Assembly (NCBI GenBank): GCA_948467875.1
Contig: CAOKFZ010000001.1
Location: 125,889-189,888 of the forward strand
Direction: 5' to 3'
Length of the DNA stretch: 64,000 nt
Origin: an uncultured Clostridium sp.
Lineage (GTDB): Bacteria > Bacillota > Clostridia > TANB77 > CAG-508
Shown: positions 21,229 through 30,065 of the stretch, piece after piece
Numbering within the stretch: the stretch's first letter is position 1
Layout: each line of letters begins with the position of its first letter
Translations under genes and position numbers: made by a program
Notes under the pieces: generated by a model
Databases searched by the model: none
What the model was told of the DNA's origin: nothing
What the model saw: only the letters and a program-made list of their open reading frames with translations

Positions 21229-21495
21229 TCATTTATCATTCTCTTTCTGGTATTCTTCTTTACTTGGAAAATGTATTTCAGGAAGTTGCTGCAATTTCTG
21301 ATAATATTCCTCATCTGTTAATCTACTATAATTATCAAATTCTGGCCAACGAACTACCTTATTTTGAAAAACAAATACCATATCATGTAATTGTAATTGA
21401 TGGTCTCCCTGAAAATTAGTAATAGGCAAACATTGCACAAACTCATTTTCCAATCTCTTCATCTGTTTTGATTCAATCTGTGGTTTGGTTAACAT
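21229..21495 (-). CDS. Small hypothetical protein
   Basis: The 88 residues carry no recognised domain; the N-terminus is KPQIESKQMKRLENEF and the C-terminal third is Glu/Lys-rich. Its start overlaps the 3' end of the hydrolase gene by 7 bases, so it is translated from the hydrolase transcript. It may be a lineage-specific partner of that gene, but there is no direct evidence. Confidence 0.6.
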   Translation of the reverse strand: MLTKPQIESKQMKRLENEFVQCLPITNFQGDHQLQLHDMVFVFQNKVVRWPEFDNYSRLTDEEYYQKLQQLPEIHFPSKEEYQKENDK

Positions 21496-22061
21496 TTTAT
21501 TCCCTCATTTTCTTTTATAATTTCAACCACTTCTGGAATTTTCTGCAAATTACTTTTTCTGCCCATATGCCCGATATTCGGAATCATTTGTCCAATTCCA
21601 GCAATATTTTCCACATGTTTTTGCAAGATCTCAAAAGGCACAATATGGTCATTATCACTAAAAATGCAATATCTCTTTTTTACTTTTTGTTTAAAATTTT
21701 CCAATTCTTCTTGTGTTGGTGCTACACTTTTCACTGCTTCATATAAATCCTCTCTTCCTTCCATTTTATAAACATCACTAAAACCCACAAGTCCAATATA
21801 AAGTTTAATATCCAAATTATGTTTTTGCAAGTATCTAATGATAAACGGATTTCCAGCAGAATGCGCAACTACAATCAATTCTCCTTCCAACTCATTACCT
21901 AGTTGATCCATTTCTTTCTTCCAAATCGAATATCTTACTCCTTCACGCGGCGGCAAATCTGGCATAACAACCATATATTGCATTTTCTCGAGTTCCTGTT
22001 TTAGCCAATAAAATATTTGTGGTATTCCGTTATAGCCATGTAATAACAAAACTTTTTTCAT
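21489..22061 (-). CDS. Alpha/beta hydrolase, RBBP9/YdeN-like
   Basis: The 190 residues start MKKVLLLHGYNG, with AGGGAG upstream of ATG 22061; earlier in-frame ATGs lack a site. The nucleophile elbow reads VVAHSAGNP (Ser in the RBBP9-type context), Asp is in FSDNDHIVP and His in NIGHMG, giving a complete catalytic triad. Length and motifs fit small serine hydrolases of the RBBP9/YdeN family; the natural substrate is unknown. It lies just downstream of pyrD and upstream of a small unknown gene. Confidence 0.8.
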   Translation of the reverse strand: MKKVLLLHGYNGIPQIFYWLKQELEKMQYMVVMPDLPPREGVRYSIWKKEMDQLGNELEGELIVVAHSAGNPFIIRYLQKHNLDIKLYIGLVGFSDVYKMEGREDLYEAVKSVAPTQEELENFKQKVKKRYCIFSDNDHIVPFEILQKHVENIAGIGQMIPNIGHMGRKSNLQKIPEVVEIIKENEGIKC

Positions 22062-22098
22062 TCTATTTCTCCCTGCATTCATCATACTTTCGCATATT

Positions 22099-23009
22099 TT
22101 AATTCATTTCTACTGCACCAACCAAACTATTAACATCTTCTACCTTGTTTTCTCGCATATATTCTTCAATTTGCCTAACGACATGAATACTTGTTTCTGG
22201 GTCAATAAAATTGCCACATCCAATCGACACGCATTTCGCACCTGCAAGCATGTACTCTATCGCATCTTCGCCAGTTACAATGCCACCTAGTCCCATCACT
22301 GGAATTTTAATTTTCTGCGCAATTTGATAAACCATTCTAACACCAACTGGCTTAATCGCAGGCCCTGATAGTCCACCTGTATTATTCGCCAAAATTGGTC
22401 TGCGTTTTTTCACATCAATTTTCATGGCAAGTAATGTATTAATCGCTGAAACCGCATCTGCTCCTGCATCTTCTGCGCCTTTGGCAGGCATTGTAATATC
22501 TGTTACATTGGGCGTCAATTTTACAATCAATGGCTTATCCAAAACCTTTCTAACTGCGCTAGTTGCCTCTTTCACGCCTTCATATGTAGTTCCAAAAGCC
22601 ATACAACCAGCATGCACATTTGGACAAGACAAATTCAGTTCCACGCCATCAATATCTAATTTATTTGCAAAACGACAAACTTCGACATATTCCTCCAAAG
22701 TACTTGCCCCAACATTCAAAATAATTGGTGTATGAAACTGTTTTAGCCATGGCAAATCTTCCTCAGCAAAATGCTCTATTCCTGGATTTTCCAAACCAAT
22801 CGCGTTCATCATTCCGCTCGCTGTTTCACACACACGTGGTGGCTTATTTCCGCTACGAGGCTTTAGAAAAGTTCCTTTTGTAATAATTGCTCCGAAGTTT
22901 GGTCAAATCGATATATTCAGACATTTCACGTCCATAGCCAAACGTTCCGAGATGCCACTGTCACAGGATTTTTCATTTTAATCCCAGCAAAATCAATCTC
23001 TGTTTTCAT
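22099..23009 (-). CDS. pyrD: Dihydroorotate dehydrogenase catalytic subunit PyrD, two +1 frameshifts at CGG
   Basis: From the ATG at 23009 (AAAGGAAG upstream) the frame reads 20 codons to VTVAS, then CGG at 22947-22949. Skipping the C gives GTFGYGREMSEYIDLTKL (18 codons), then a second CGG at 22892-22894. Skipping that C gives GAIITKGTF and an open frame to 22099. The total is 302 residues, normal for class B PyrD, with ASGTFGYG, the FMN-site KG, active-site Cys in LNLSCPNVH and GGIVTGEDA. PyrD oxidises dihydroorotate in pyrimidine synthesis, with PyrK encoded just upstream. Confidence 0.9.
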
Positions 23010-23090
23010 AATATTCTTCCTTTCTATCCTAATTTTTTATTAAATCTCCTGTATAAATTTTGAAAAGAACACGTAATTTTTGAATTATTT

Positions 23091-23867
23091 TCAAAATTCT
23101 ACATCCGCAATATCAAACACTGGTCCATCTTTGCAAACATGCTTATATCCGTCCGAATTTTTGTCCTTAACACTACATCCCAAACAAATTCCAATTCCAC
23201 AGCCCATTCTCTCTTCCAAAGAAACTTGCGCAGGAATGTTATTTTGAATTGCAAAATCTCGAACTACTTTTAGCATTGGAAGTGGTCCGCAAGCATAGAT
23301 GCAATCTGGCTTTTCCTTTTGGCAATCCTCCTTCAAATAATCTATGGCAAATCCCTTTTGTCCATAACTTCCGTCATCTGTTGTAAGTACAAGTTTGTTG
23401 GAAACTTGCAAAAATTCATTTTCTAATACAACAAAATCCTTATTTCGGAATCCTAAATAAGTCGTAACCTTGGCATTTTCTCTGGCCTGTCTTGCTAATT
23501 CATACAAAGGAAAAATTCCAATTCCGCCACCAATAATTGCTATATTCTTGTAATTTTCAAATTGAAAACTACCTTTTCCTAAAGGTCCCAAAACACTAAT
23601 TTTATCGCCAACTTGCTTTTGTGCCAAAATTTCCGTTCCTTTCCCTCTGACTTGAAAAATAAACTCTAATTCACTTTCTTCTTGCTCTATTTTATGTATA
23701 CTAATTGGTCTTCTTAAAAAAGGTTCTATATTGTCATTTACTCTAATTTCCAAAAACTGCCCTGGCAAAGCAACTTTCGCCATTTCCTCTGATTGAATAG
23801 CAAATTTAAAAATATCATTTTTCAATTGTTCTTTTGTAACAATTTCCACACTCCTACTAAAAGACAT
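23091..23867 (-). CDS. pyrK: Dihydroorotate dehydrogenase electron-transfer subunit
   Basis: The 258 residues form a ferredoxin-reductase-type FAD/NAD module: RRPISIHKI (FAD site), GGGIGIFPLYELAR (NAD site), ACGPLPMLK and the C-terminal [2Fe-2S] cluster ERMGCGIGICLGCSVK...C. PyrK passes electrons from PyrD to NAD. The start MSFSRSVEI at 23867 is chosen because AAGGAGG lies 5 bases upstream, over an ATG five codons earlier. pyrD follows after about 80 bases in the same direction. Confidence 0.95.
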   Translation of the reverse strand: MSFSRSVEIVTKEQLKNDIFKFAIQSEEMAKVALPGQFLEIRVNDNIEPFLRRPISIHKIEQEESELEFIFQVRGKGTEILAQKQVGDKISVLGPLGKGSFQFENYKNIAIIGGGIGIFPLYELARQARENAKVTTYLGFRNKDFVVLENEFLQVSNKLVLTTDDGSYGQKGFAIDYLKEDCQKEKPDCIYACGPLPMLKVVRDFAIQNNIPAQVSLEERMGCGIGICLGCSVKDKNSDGYKHVCKDGPVFDIADVEF

Positions 23868-23943
23868 CGTTTCCTCCTTCATATTATTTTATCTATTATA
23901 TTATATTTATTCTGAATAATCAAGGCAAAAATCGAATTTTAAC

Positions 23944-23980
23944 AAAAACCCTGCGCCGCAGTCCGCAGCACAGGGTTTTT
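23944..23980 (-). terminator. GC-rich terminator of the cysteine-rich accessory gene
   Basis: AACCCTGTGCTGC / GCGGCGCAGGGTT-type stem ending in T's on both strands, just after the stop at 23992. Confidence 0.85.
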
Positions 23981-23991
23981 ATCTTCCAGGT

Positions 23992-24525
23992 TTATTTTTT
24001 TGTTATATAATACGCTTCTTCTTCTCCAAAGCAAAAAAATTTTGCCTTACTTTTATGAAGTACATCAAATAATTTATGCGTTGGTAATGCCGCATTAGTA
24101 CACATTTTGCAGCCATTTTCTGTTACAAAATGCAATACTCCTGACCGCTTTTTCATCTCCAATATTGCCCAAAGTTGTTTTTCTGGAATTTGTTGAATGA
24201 CTCGCACCTTACATTCTTCGCATGCAGCACATTTTTTAGTAAGGGCTTTAAGATATGAGTCATCTTCCTTCTTCGGCTTTATGAAATACAGCGGCTTTTC
24301 CTCAGAATCCAAAAATTCAATCTTGCCCAAATTAATCGGTAAATCTTTTTGCCTAAATTTAATCCACTCTATAGCCGCGTTCATTTCTTCAGCCGTAAAT
24401 TCAGCTCCAAAAATCTGATTGGTAAAAACTGTAATTCTGATATCCTTCTTCATTTTTCTTATTTTACCTATCATGGAAGCAGCAATGTCAATCCCCTCAA
24501 TACTTTTAATGATTTCTTCTTTCAT
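23992..24525 (-). CDS. Cysteine-rich accessory protein of unknown function
   Basis: The 177 residues contain a C-x2-C-x2-C cluster (KKCAACEECKVR) and a later GCKMC, suggesting metal binding. A helical N-terminus and an alpha-beta C-terminus are visible; no family is recognised. A GGAGGAAAAG site precedes the ATG. It is monocistronic, with promoter 24597-24625 and a GC-rich terminator. Codon 127 is CGG read as Arg (AAG-CGG-TCA), again unlike the core genes around it. Confidence 0.65.
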   Translation of the reverse strand: MKEEIIKSIEGIDIAASMIGKIRKMKKDIRITVFTNQIFGAEFTAEEMNAAIEWIKFRQKDLPINLGKIEFLDSEEKPLYFIKPKKEDDSYLKALTKKCAACEECKVRVIQQIPEKQLWAILEMKKRSGVLHFVTENGCKMCTNAALPTHKLFDVLHKSKAKFFCFGEEEAYYITKK

Positions 24526-24596
24526 TTCTTTTCCTCCTGTTCTTGCTCAACCCTTTACAAAAGATTGTTGTTGAATTCTGTTCTTGTTACTTATTT

Positions 24597-24625
24597 ATTG
24601 TATCATATTTACATAATTTTGTCAA
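24597..24625 (-). promoter_or_regulatory. Promoter of the cysteine-rich protein gene
   Basis: Minus-strand TTGACA (24620-24625), 17-base spacer and TACAAT (24597-24602), starting five bases after the fhs stop. Confidence 0.8.
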
Positions 24626-24629
24626 ATTT

Positions 24630-26288
24630 CTAGAAAATTCCTACAATTTCTCCCTCATCATCTACATAAATCTCTTCCGCTGCTGGCACTTTAGGAAGTC
24701 CTGGCATACTCATGATTTTTCCAGTTTTCACAACTACAAATTCAGCACCTGTTTTCAAATTCACTTCAGTCACGTGGATTTTAAATGGCTCTTTACATTG
24801 CAAATTTTTTGCATCATCTGAGAATGAATACTGCGTTTTTGCAATACAAACTGGATAATTCTGGTAACCCAATTTTTCAATCTGCGCAATTTCCGCTAAC
24901 GCTTTTTCTGCATATTCCACGCCTTCTGCGCCATAAACTTGGCAAGCAACTTTCTCAATTTTCGTCTTGATATCGTCTTGTTCTTCATAAACAAAATGAA
25001 TCTTTTCTTTTTCTGCAACATTCATTACTTTTTCTGCCAAATCAAGCGCGCCTTCTCCACCTTTTGCCCATACCTCTGCCAAACTCAACACAACGCCAGC
25101 TTCCTTTAATTTATTTGTTAAAAATGCAATCTCTTTTTCTGTATCAGTGGCAAATTTATTAATCGCAACAACTACATTAATTCCATATTGATTTTTTATG
25201 TTATCCACATGTTTTAGCAAATTCTCAATTCCATTTTCTAGAGCTTCTATATTTTCTGTTTTACATTCATCTACACCCAAACCACCATGGTATTTCAATG
25301 CTTTCAATGTTGCTACACAAACCGCAGCAGATGGCTTCAAGCCTGATTTTCTGCATTTAATATCTACAAATTTCTCAGCGCCTAAATCCGCTCCAAATCC
25401 TGCCTCAGTTACCACATAATCGCCAAGTTTCAAAGCCATTCTTGTTGCCATAATACTATTACATCCATGAGCAATATTAGCAAAAGGTCCACCATGAATG
25501 AAAGCCAAATTATGCTCCAATGTTTGTACAATGTTAGGATTAATTGCTTCTTTCATAAGCGCTGTTACAGCGCCTTGCGCCTTAATGTCACGAACGGTTA
25601 TTGGCTTACCTTCTTCATCAAAACCAATTGTTATATTCCCTACTCTTCTTTCAAAATCTTTCAAATCATTTGATAAACATAACACAGCCATAATTTCTGA
25701 CGCAACGGTTATGTCAAATCCATCCTGTCTTGCTTTCATATTTTTCTCTTTGGAAAGACCAACCTCAATTTTACGAAGTGCTCTATCATTCAAATCCATA
25801 CATCTTTTCCAGATAACTTCTTTGAAACCTAATTTGTTTCCATAAAAACGATGATTATCAATCATGGCTGAAATCAAATTATTCGCAGCAGTAATACTAT
25901 GTATATCTCCTGTAAAATGTAAATTAATTTCGTCCATTGGTGCAATTTGGGCATACCCTCCACCAGTTGCCCCACCTTTCATTCCAAAAACAGGTCCTAA
26001 AGAAGGTTCTCTTAGCGCCAAAATTGACTTTTTCCCTAAACGATTTAAGCCATCCGAAAGTCCAATTGAAATGGTCGTTTTACCTTCTCCTAACGGAGTT
26101 GGATTAATGGAAGTTACTAAAATCAATTTTCCGTTTTTCTGATTTTCCAACTTTTTCATTAATTGGTTATCTACTTTGGCTTTATATTTTCCATAGGGAA
26201 TTAAATCGTCTTCTGGTATTCCAAAGTTTTCTGCTACTTTTGCAATTTTTTCTAATTTTACACTTTTTGCAATTTCAATATCATTCAT
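24630..26288 (-). CDS. fhs: Formate-tetrahydrofolate ligase
   Basis: The 552 residues match the FTHFS family throughout: TPLGEGKTTISIGL nucleotide-binding loop near residue 65, EPSLGPVFGMKGGATGGGYAQ, DIHSITAANNL, HGGPFANIAHG and VTEAGFGADLG. The enzyme joins formate to tetrahydrofolate with ATP, feeding purine synthesis or the Wood-Ljungdahl methyl branch. It is the last gene of the long asp23-to-fhs operon, 25 bases after the DUF212 gene. Length is typical. Confidence 0.97.
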   Translation of the reverse strand: MNDIEIAKSVKLEKIAKVAENFGIPEDDLIPYGKYKAKVDNQLMKKLENQKNGKLILVTSINPTPLGEGKTTISIGLSDGLNRLGKKSILALREPSLGPVFGMKGGATGGGYAQIAPMDEINLHFTGDIHSITAANNLISAMIDNHRFYGNKLGFKEVIWKRCMDLNDRALRKIEVGLSKEKNMKARQDGFDITVASEIMAVLCLSNDLKDFERRVGNITIGFDEEGKPITVRDIKAQGAVTALMKEAINPNIVQTLEHNLAFIHGGPFANIAHGCNSIMATRMALKLGDYVVTEAGFGADLGAEKFVDIKCRKSGLKPSAAVCVATLKALKYHGGLGVDECKTENIEALENGIENLLKHVDNIKNQYGINVVVAINKFATDTEKEIAFLTNKLKEAGVVLSLAEVWAKGGEGALDLAEKVMNVAEKEKIHFVYEEQDDIKTKIEKVACQVYGAEGVEYAEKALAEIAQIEKLGYQNYPVCIAKTQYSFSDDAKNLQCKEPFKIHVTEVNLKTGAEFVVVKTGKIMSMPGLPKVPAAEEIYVDDEGEIVGIF

Positions 26289-26313
26289 CTTTTATTCCTT
26301 TCTAATAAAATAT

Positions 26314-26754
26314 CTACATAATTGCACCAACTACAACGCCCAAAATCGCTCCCACAAATACCTGTATTGGCGTATGTCCCAAAACTTCTACTAATTTTTC
26401 TTGTACTTCTATTGTCGTAAGTCCTGGCGTTTCTAAAATTTTATTCAAAATGCGAGCTTGTTTTCCTGCAGCTCTTCTTACACCTGCTGCATCATACATA
26501 ACCACAAAAGCTATTACCATTGCTATCGCAAATATTCCACTATCAAAGCCATATTCTTTTCCAACACAAGTCGCTAATGAACAAACAATGGCAGAATGCG
26601 AACTTGGCATTCCTCCTGCACCAACAATTCTTCTGACATTTAACTTTTTATTAACTACTAAATCTGTCAAAACTTTAAAGGTTTGTATCAAAAACCACAA
26701 TATAAACGGAATGTAAATACATTTATTATGTACTATTTCATCTAAAATTTGCAT
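26314..26754 (-). CDS. Divergent PAP2 family membrane protein (DUF212)
   Basis: The 146 residues have four or five membrane segments and the family motif GAGGMPSSHSAIVCSL, with a later MYDAAGVRRAAGKQA. This is the short YuiD/DUF212 family related to PAP2 phosphatases; a lipid phosphatase role is inferred only. It starts five bases after xseB with an AAGGGG site inside the xseB stop region. Confidence 0.88.
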   Translation of the reverse strand: MQILDEIVHNKCIYIPFILWFLIQTFKVLTDLVVNKKLNVRRIVGAGGMPSSHSAIVCSLATCVGKEYGFDSGIFAIAMVIAFVVMYDAAGVRRAAGKQARILNKILETPGLTTIEVQEKLVEVLGHTPIQVFVGAILGVVVGAIM

Positions 26755-26759
26755 ACCCC

Positions 26760-27002
26760 TTATACTTCATCTGGATTGAAGTTTTCCTCCTTTATTTCAT
26801 CATTCTCTTTGATTAAAATTGAAATTTTCTTTTCAGCCTCTTCAATTTGCTTATTACACTTTTGAGAAATTTCAATCCCTTCTTCAAATAATTTCATAGA
26901 TTCTTCTAATGAATTTCCTTCCTCATTTTCCAACTTTGTCGTAATTTCTTCCAATCTTTTTAGTAAATCTTCAAAATTTTCCTTTTTTTCTTTCACAACC
27001 AT
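26760..27002 (-). CDS. xseB: Exodeoxyribonuclease VII small subunit
   Basis: Eighty residues: FEDLLKRLEEITTKLENEEGNSLEESMKLFEEG is the XseB core in overlapping pieces, followed by a coiled-coil QIEEAEKKI. XseB forms the long handle helices that bind XseA. The large subunit gene xseA lies two genes upstream, separated by one membrane protein gene. Confidence 0.92.
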   Translation of the reverse strand: MVVKEKKENFEDLLKRLEEITTKLENEEGNSLEESMKLFEEGIEISQKCNKQIEEAEKKISILIKENDEIKEENFNPDEV

Positions 27003-27015
27003 TTACCTACCTTCA

Positions 27016-27558
27016 TTAATCTAGTTCTACTGTTCCTGTTTCCAAATTAACTCTAAAATAATATTTTACAGTTGCTGTTGCTTTATCTTTAACAGCCACT
27101 ACATATTCATTTTTTTCATTGACATAGTCAAACAGAAAATCAACTGAATCGTCATTTCCCCATTCTTTCTTGACTAGCTCAATCGCTTTTTGTTTCTGGT
27201 CTGTTACACCTGGATTGAAAGAAGTATTCGGTTTGTTATTATTGGTATTCGTATTTGGCACTGGTTTACTTGTATTGGTAACATTAATCATAACATTTGC
27301 AGTTTCGTTGTTAATTTCATTTGCAATTTCATTTTCTATAACCTCATTCTGCACTTGATTTTTACTTATCACATTTTCACTTGAAATAGAATTTTGTACT
27401 TCGTTCGAATCTTCATATTCAGTTAGTTGATCCACTTTGTTTTGAATATCATAAATCATATAAAAGGTCACTCCAACTACTACAATACAAAGAATTGGAA
27501 GCCAAATCTTTATTTTAAATTTACTTTCCTTCCCTTTTTCTCGTCTCCCCATAATCAT
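27016..27558 (-). CDS. Single-span membrane protein with PepSY-like C-terminal domain
   Basis: The 180 residues have a basic N-terminus, one membrane helix (WLPILCIVVVGVTFYMIY), a low-complexity Asn/Thr/Glu linker and an 80-residue domain (QKAIELVKKEWG...VVAVKDKATATVKYYFRVNLETGTVE) resembling PepSY-type inhibitory domains. It is probably anchored facing outward. An AGGAG site precedes two near ATGs (27558 and two codons later). It lies inside the xseA-xseB pair of the operon. Confidence 0.65.
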   Translation of the reverse strand: MIMGRREKGKESKFKIKIWLPILCIVVVGVTFYMIYDIQNKVDQLTEYEDSNEVQNSISSENVISKNQVQNEVIENEIANEINNETANVMINVTNTSKPVPNTNTNNNKPNTSFNPGVTDQKQKAIELVKKEWGNDDSVDFLFDYVNEKNEYVVAVKDKATATVKYYFRVNLETGTVELD

Positions 27559-27565
27559 ACTTCTC

Positions 27566-28756
27566 CTATTCTATTATTTGGGCTCGTGCCTTTCCATCTT
27601 GAAATGTTAAATCAATTTCTTGATTGGGTTCCAAATTTTCTGCTTTTACTATCACTTTATCTTTTTGTTGCACAATGCAAAATCCTCTTGACAATGTTTT
27701 GAGAGGACTCAAAGCATCTAATTTAGTGACTTCTTTGGAAAAGTTGGATTTTACATTTTTTAATTTTTTAGTCATTGCATTTTCCATTTGTTTTGCTAAT
27801 TGGTCAATTTGCAAATAAGCATTATTAACTTTTTGCAAAGGATTTTTAAAAGCATTAGAATTCCTATATTTTTCTAATTTTAATCTCATTAATTCCGTTT
27901 TTCTTTTGAGCGAAATTTTTAATCTACTTTTATAAATCTGTAGCGTATTTTTCAAATCTTCCACATCTGCTACGACTAATTCCGCTGCCGCAGACGGTGT
28001 TGGTGCTCTCAAGTCAGCTACAAAATCGGCAATTGTAAAATCCGTTTCATGTCCCACGGCTGACACAACTGGAAGTCTTGATGCATAAATACTGCGAGCC
28101 ACAATTTCTTCATTAAAAGGCCATAAATCTTCTAGCGAACCTCCGCCTCGAGCAATAATAATCACGTCTGCCAAATTTTTTTCATTCATGAATTGAATTG
28201 CATCTGCAATTTTCTGGGCGGCTCCTTCGCCCTGCACTGGAACTGGCAACAGTCGAATATGCACATTTGGATTGCGTCTTGTGGAAACATTGATGATATC
28301 TCGAATGACAGCTCCTGTGTTAGAAGTCAAGACACCAATTACTTTTGGCATAAATGGTATTTTCTTTTTATGTTCTGTATCAAATAATCCTTCTTCCTCA
28401 AGCCTCGCCTTTAATTCCTCATATTGAGCATATAGATTTCCGATGCCATCTTCTTGCATTGCTTGCACATAAATTTGATATACTCCATCGCGTTCAAAAA
28501 CTCCCACACTTCCCAAAACATTAACTTTCATCCCATCTTTTGGAACAAAATTCAAATGTCCTGTAGCTGTTTTGAACATCACGCATTTTATCAACGAATT
28601 TTCATCTTTCAAAGTAAAATACATGTGCCCTGTGTAGTGATGTTTAAAATTTGAAATCTCTCCTGCTACAAAAACACTATTTAAAAATTCGTCAGAAGCA
28701 ATTTTATCTTTGACATATTTATTTAATTCTGTAACCGAAATTGGCTTAATTTTCAT
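27566..28756 (-). CDS. xseA: Exodeoxyribonuclease VII large subunit
   Basis: The 396 residues begin with an OB fold (SVTELNKYVKDKI, FVAGEISNFKHHYTGHMYFTLKD), then the nuclease domain with VLTSNTGAVIRDI, ARGGGSLEDLWPFNEE and SAVGHETDFTIAD-RAPTPSAAAEL, then a coiled coil. XseA with XseB degrades single-stranded DNA. The stop is immediately before the nusB-proximal region: it starts at the base after the nusB stop, in one operon. Confidence 0.96.
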   Translation of the reverse strand: MKIKPISVTELNKYVKDKIASDEFLNSVFVAGEISNFKHHYTGHMYFTLKDENSLIKCVMFKTATGHLNFVPKDGMKVNVLGSVGVFERDGVYQIYVQAMQEDGIGNLYAQYEELKARLEEEGLFDTEHKKKIPFMPKVIGVLTSNTGAVIRDIINVSTRRNPNVHIRLLPVPVQGEGAAQKIADAIQFMNEKNLADVIIIARGGGSLEDLWPFNEEIVARSIYASRLPVVSAVGHETDFTIADFVADLRAPTPSAAAELVVADVEDLKNTLQIYKSRLKISLKRKTELMRLKLEKYRNSNAFKNPLQKVNNAYLQIDQLAKQMENAMTKKLKNVKSNFSKEVTKLDALSPLKTLSRGFCIVQQKDKVIVKAENLEPNQEIDLTFQDGKARAQIIE

Positions 28757-29188
28757 TTATTCTTCCCTTTTACTACTCAAGTTTTTGGTCTTCACAACAC
28801 TGGCTAAAATTCCATTGATAAATACTGGAGCTGATTCGTCTGAATATTTTTTGGCAAGTTCAACAACTTCATTAATCGCCACTTTATAAGGCAAATCCGC
28901 ATATAGCATCTCATAAATCGCAATTTTAATCAAACTCAGATTAATTTTAGAAACTCTGTTCAAGCTCCAATTTTCTTTTAAGTTTGCTTCAATCAAAGCA
29001 TTAATTTCTTCCCTATTTTCCCATAAACCTTTTTGAATATTTTTTAAATATTCTATGGTTCTTTTGTCTTTTATTTCATTTGTTTCTACAAAAATATCTA
29101 CTTGCTCAAAATTTCCTTCTTCTTTTTGCATCTCCAACCCATAAACCATTTTAAAAGCAAGTTCTCGCATTGCCGACCTTTGCATCAT
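28757..29188 (-). CDS. nusB: Transcription antitermination factor NusB
   Basis: The 143 residues fit NusB: RELAFKMVYGLEM at the start, the central helices LNRVSKINLSLIKIAIYEMLY and the C-terminal VAINEVVELAKKYSDESAPVFINGILASV. NusB with NusE/S10 binds boxA RNA in rRNA antitermination. Two adjacent ATG codons make the exact start ambiguous by one residue. It follows the DUF2273 gene by 6 bases. Confidence 0.95.
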   Translation of the reverse strand: MMQRSAMRELAFKMVYGLEMQKEEGNFEQVDIFVETNEIKDKRTIEYLKNIQKGLWENREEINALIEANLKENWSLNRVSKINLSLIKIAIYEMLYADLPYKVAINEVVELAKKYSDESAPVFINGILASVVKTKNLSSKREE

Positions 29189-29194
29189 TTCCTC

Positions 29195-29407
29195 CTAAAA
29201 CTTATCAATAAAATCTTTTAGATTATCTTTCACATTTTCTTTATTTTTTTGAACATAATTTCCCAAATAAATTCCAGCCATAATTACAATAACGGCAATA
29301 CATAGGCGATATAGCCCTGTACTAATGAAAATAATCGCAATAATGGCTCCAATAATAGCGCCTTTGTATTTGTCCCAAAACTCTTTCAAATTATTTGAAT
29401 TTCCCAT
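29195..29407 (-). CDS. Small membrane protein, DUF2273 family
   Basis: Seventy residues with two closely spaced hydrophobic segments (GAIIGAIIAIIFISTGLY and LCIAVIVIMAGIYLG) and an amphipathic lysine-rich tail. This is the DUF2273 protein usually encoded with Asp23 and AmaP. The three probably form one envelope-associated stress complex. It sits between amaP and nusB. Confidence 0.88.
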   Translation of the reverse strand: MGNSNNLKEFWDKYKGAIIGAIIAIIFISTGLYRLCIAVIVIMAGIYLGNYVQKNKENVKDNLKDFIDKF

Positions 29408-29431
29408 GATTTTTCAACTTCCTTTCACCTA

Positions 29432-30049
29432 CTATTTTTCTACACTTTCCTCACTTTGAGTTATTTCATTGGTTTCTTCACTACTTTCATTTTCCCCAGC
29501 AGGCAAGCCTTTTATCTTTTTATTGGTAATATTTTTTACTTTAATATTAACTTGTTTTACCTCTAAATCCGCTGTTTGGCTTAATGCTTGTTTTATTTTT
29601 TCTTGAATTTGAGAAGATACATCTTTTATCATCATGTCCTTTGAAACCAAAGTAGTAACATAAACAATCAAATTATTATGTCTATCTAAAATAGTCCTAC
29701 TTGAAATCGCCTCAATTCCTTGCACATCTTTGACAACATTTGCAATTAAATTTTCTAAGCTTTCTCTTGAAATCACTAATTTTCCTGCTGTATTTTCTAA
29801 CGTTACTCCATTTCGTCCATCATCCTCTTTTTTGGCTCCAAAAAAAATACATTTAATCGCAAGCAATAGTAAAACAAGAGTTACTGCCAATGTAATTTTA
29901 AAGCTCAAATCGCCTTGTAATAACTGCAAAATCCATCTTGATACCGTTGCTATTTGTAGCACATCAAGCATAATCAAAATCAAGCCAATTGCCAAAATTC
30001 CAATCACAATAGAAAAAATAATTAATGCCAATTTTTCTAAAAATTTCAT
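29432..30049 (-). CDS. amaP: Alkaline shock response membrane anchor protein
   Basis: The 205 residues contain two N-terminal membrane helices, then an Asp23-like domain (LVISRESLENLIANVVKDVQGIEAI) and an acidic Ser/Glu tail. AmaP anchors Asp23 to the membrane in Staphylococcus; the same arrangement is inferred here. It follows asp23 by 16 bases and precedes the DUF2273 gene. Confidence 0.9.
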   Translation of the reverse strand: MKFLEKLALIIFSIVIGILAIGLILIMLDVLQIATVSRWILQLLQGDLSFKITLAVTLVLLLLAIKCIFFGAKKEDDGRNGVTLENTAGKLVISRESLENLIANVVKDVQGIEAISSRTILDRHNNLIVYVTTLVSKDMMIKDVSSQIQEKIKQALSQTADLEVKQVNIKVKNITNKKIKGLPAGENESSEETNEITQSEESVEK

Positions 30050-30065
30050 ACTTTTATCCTCCGTT

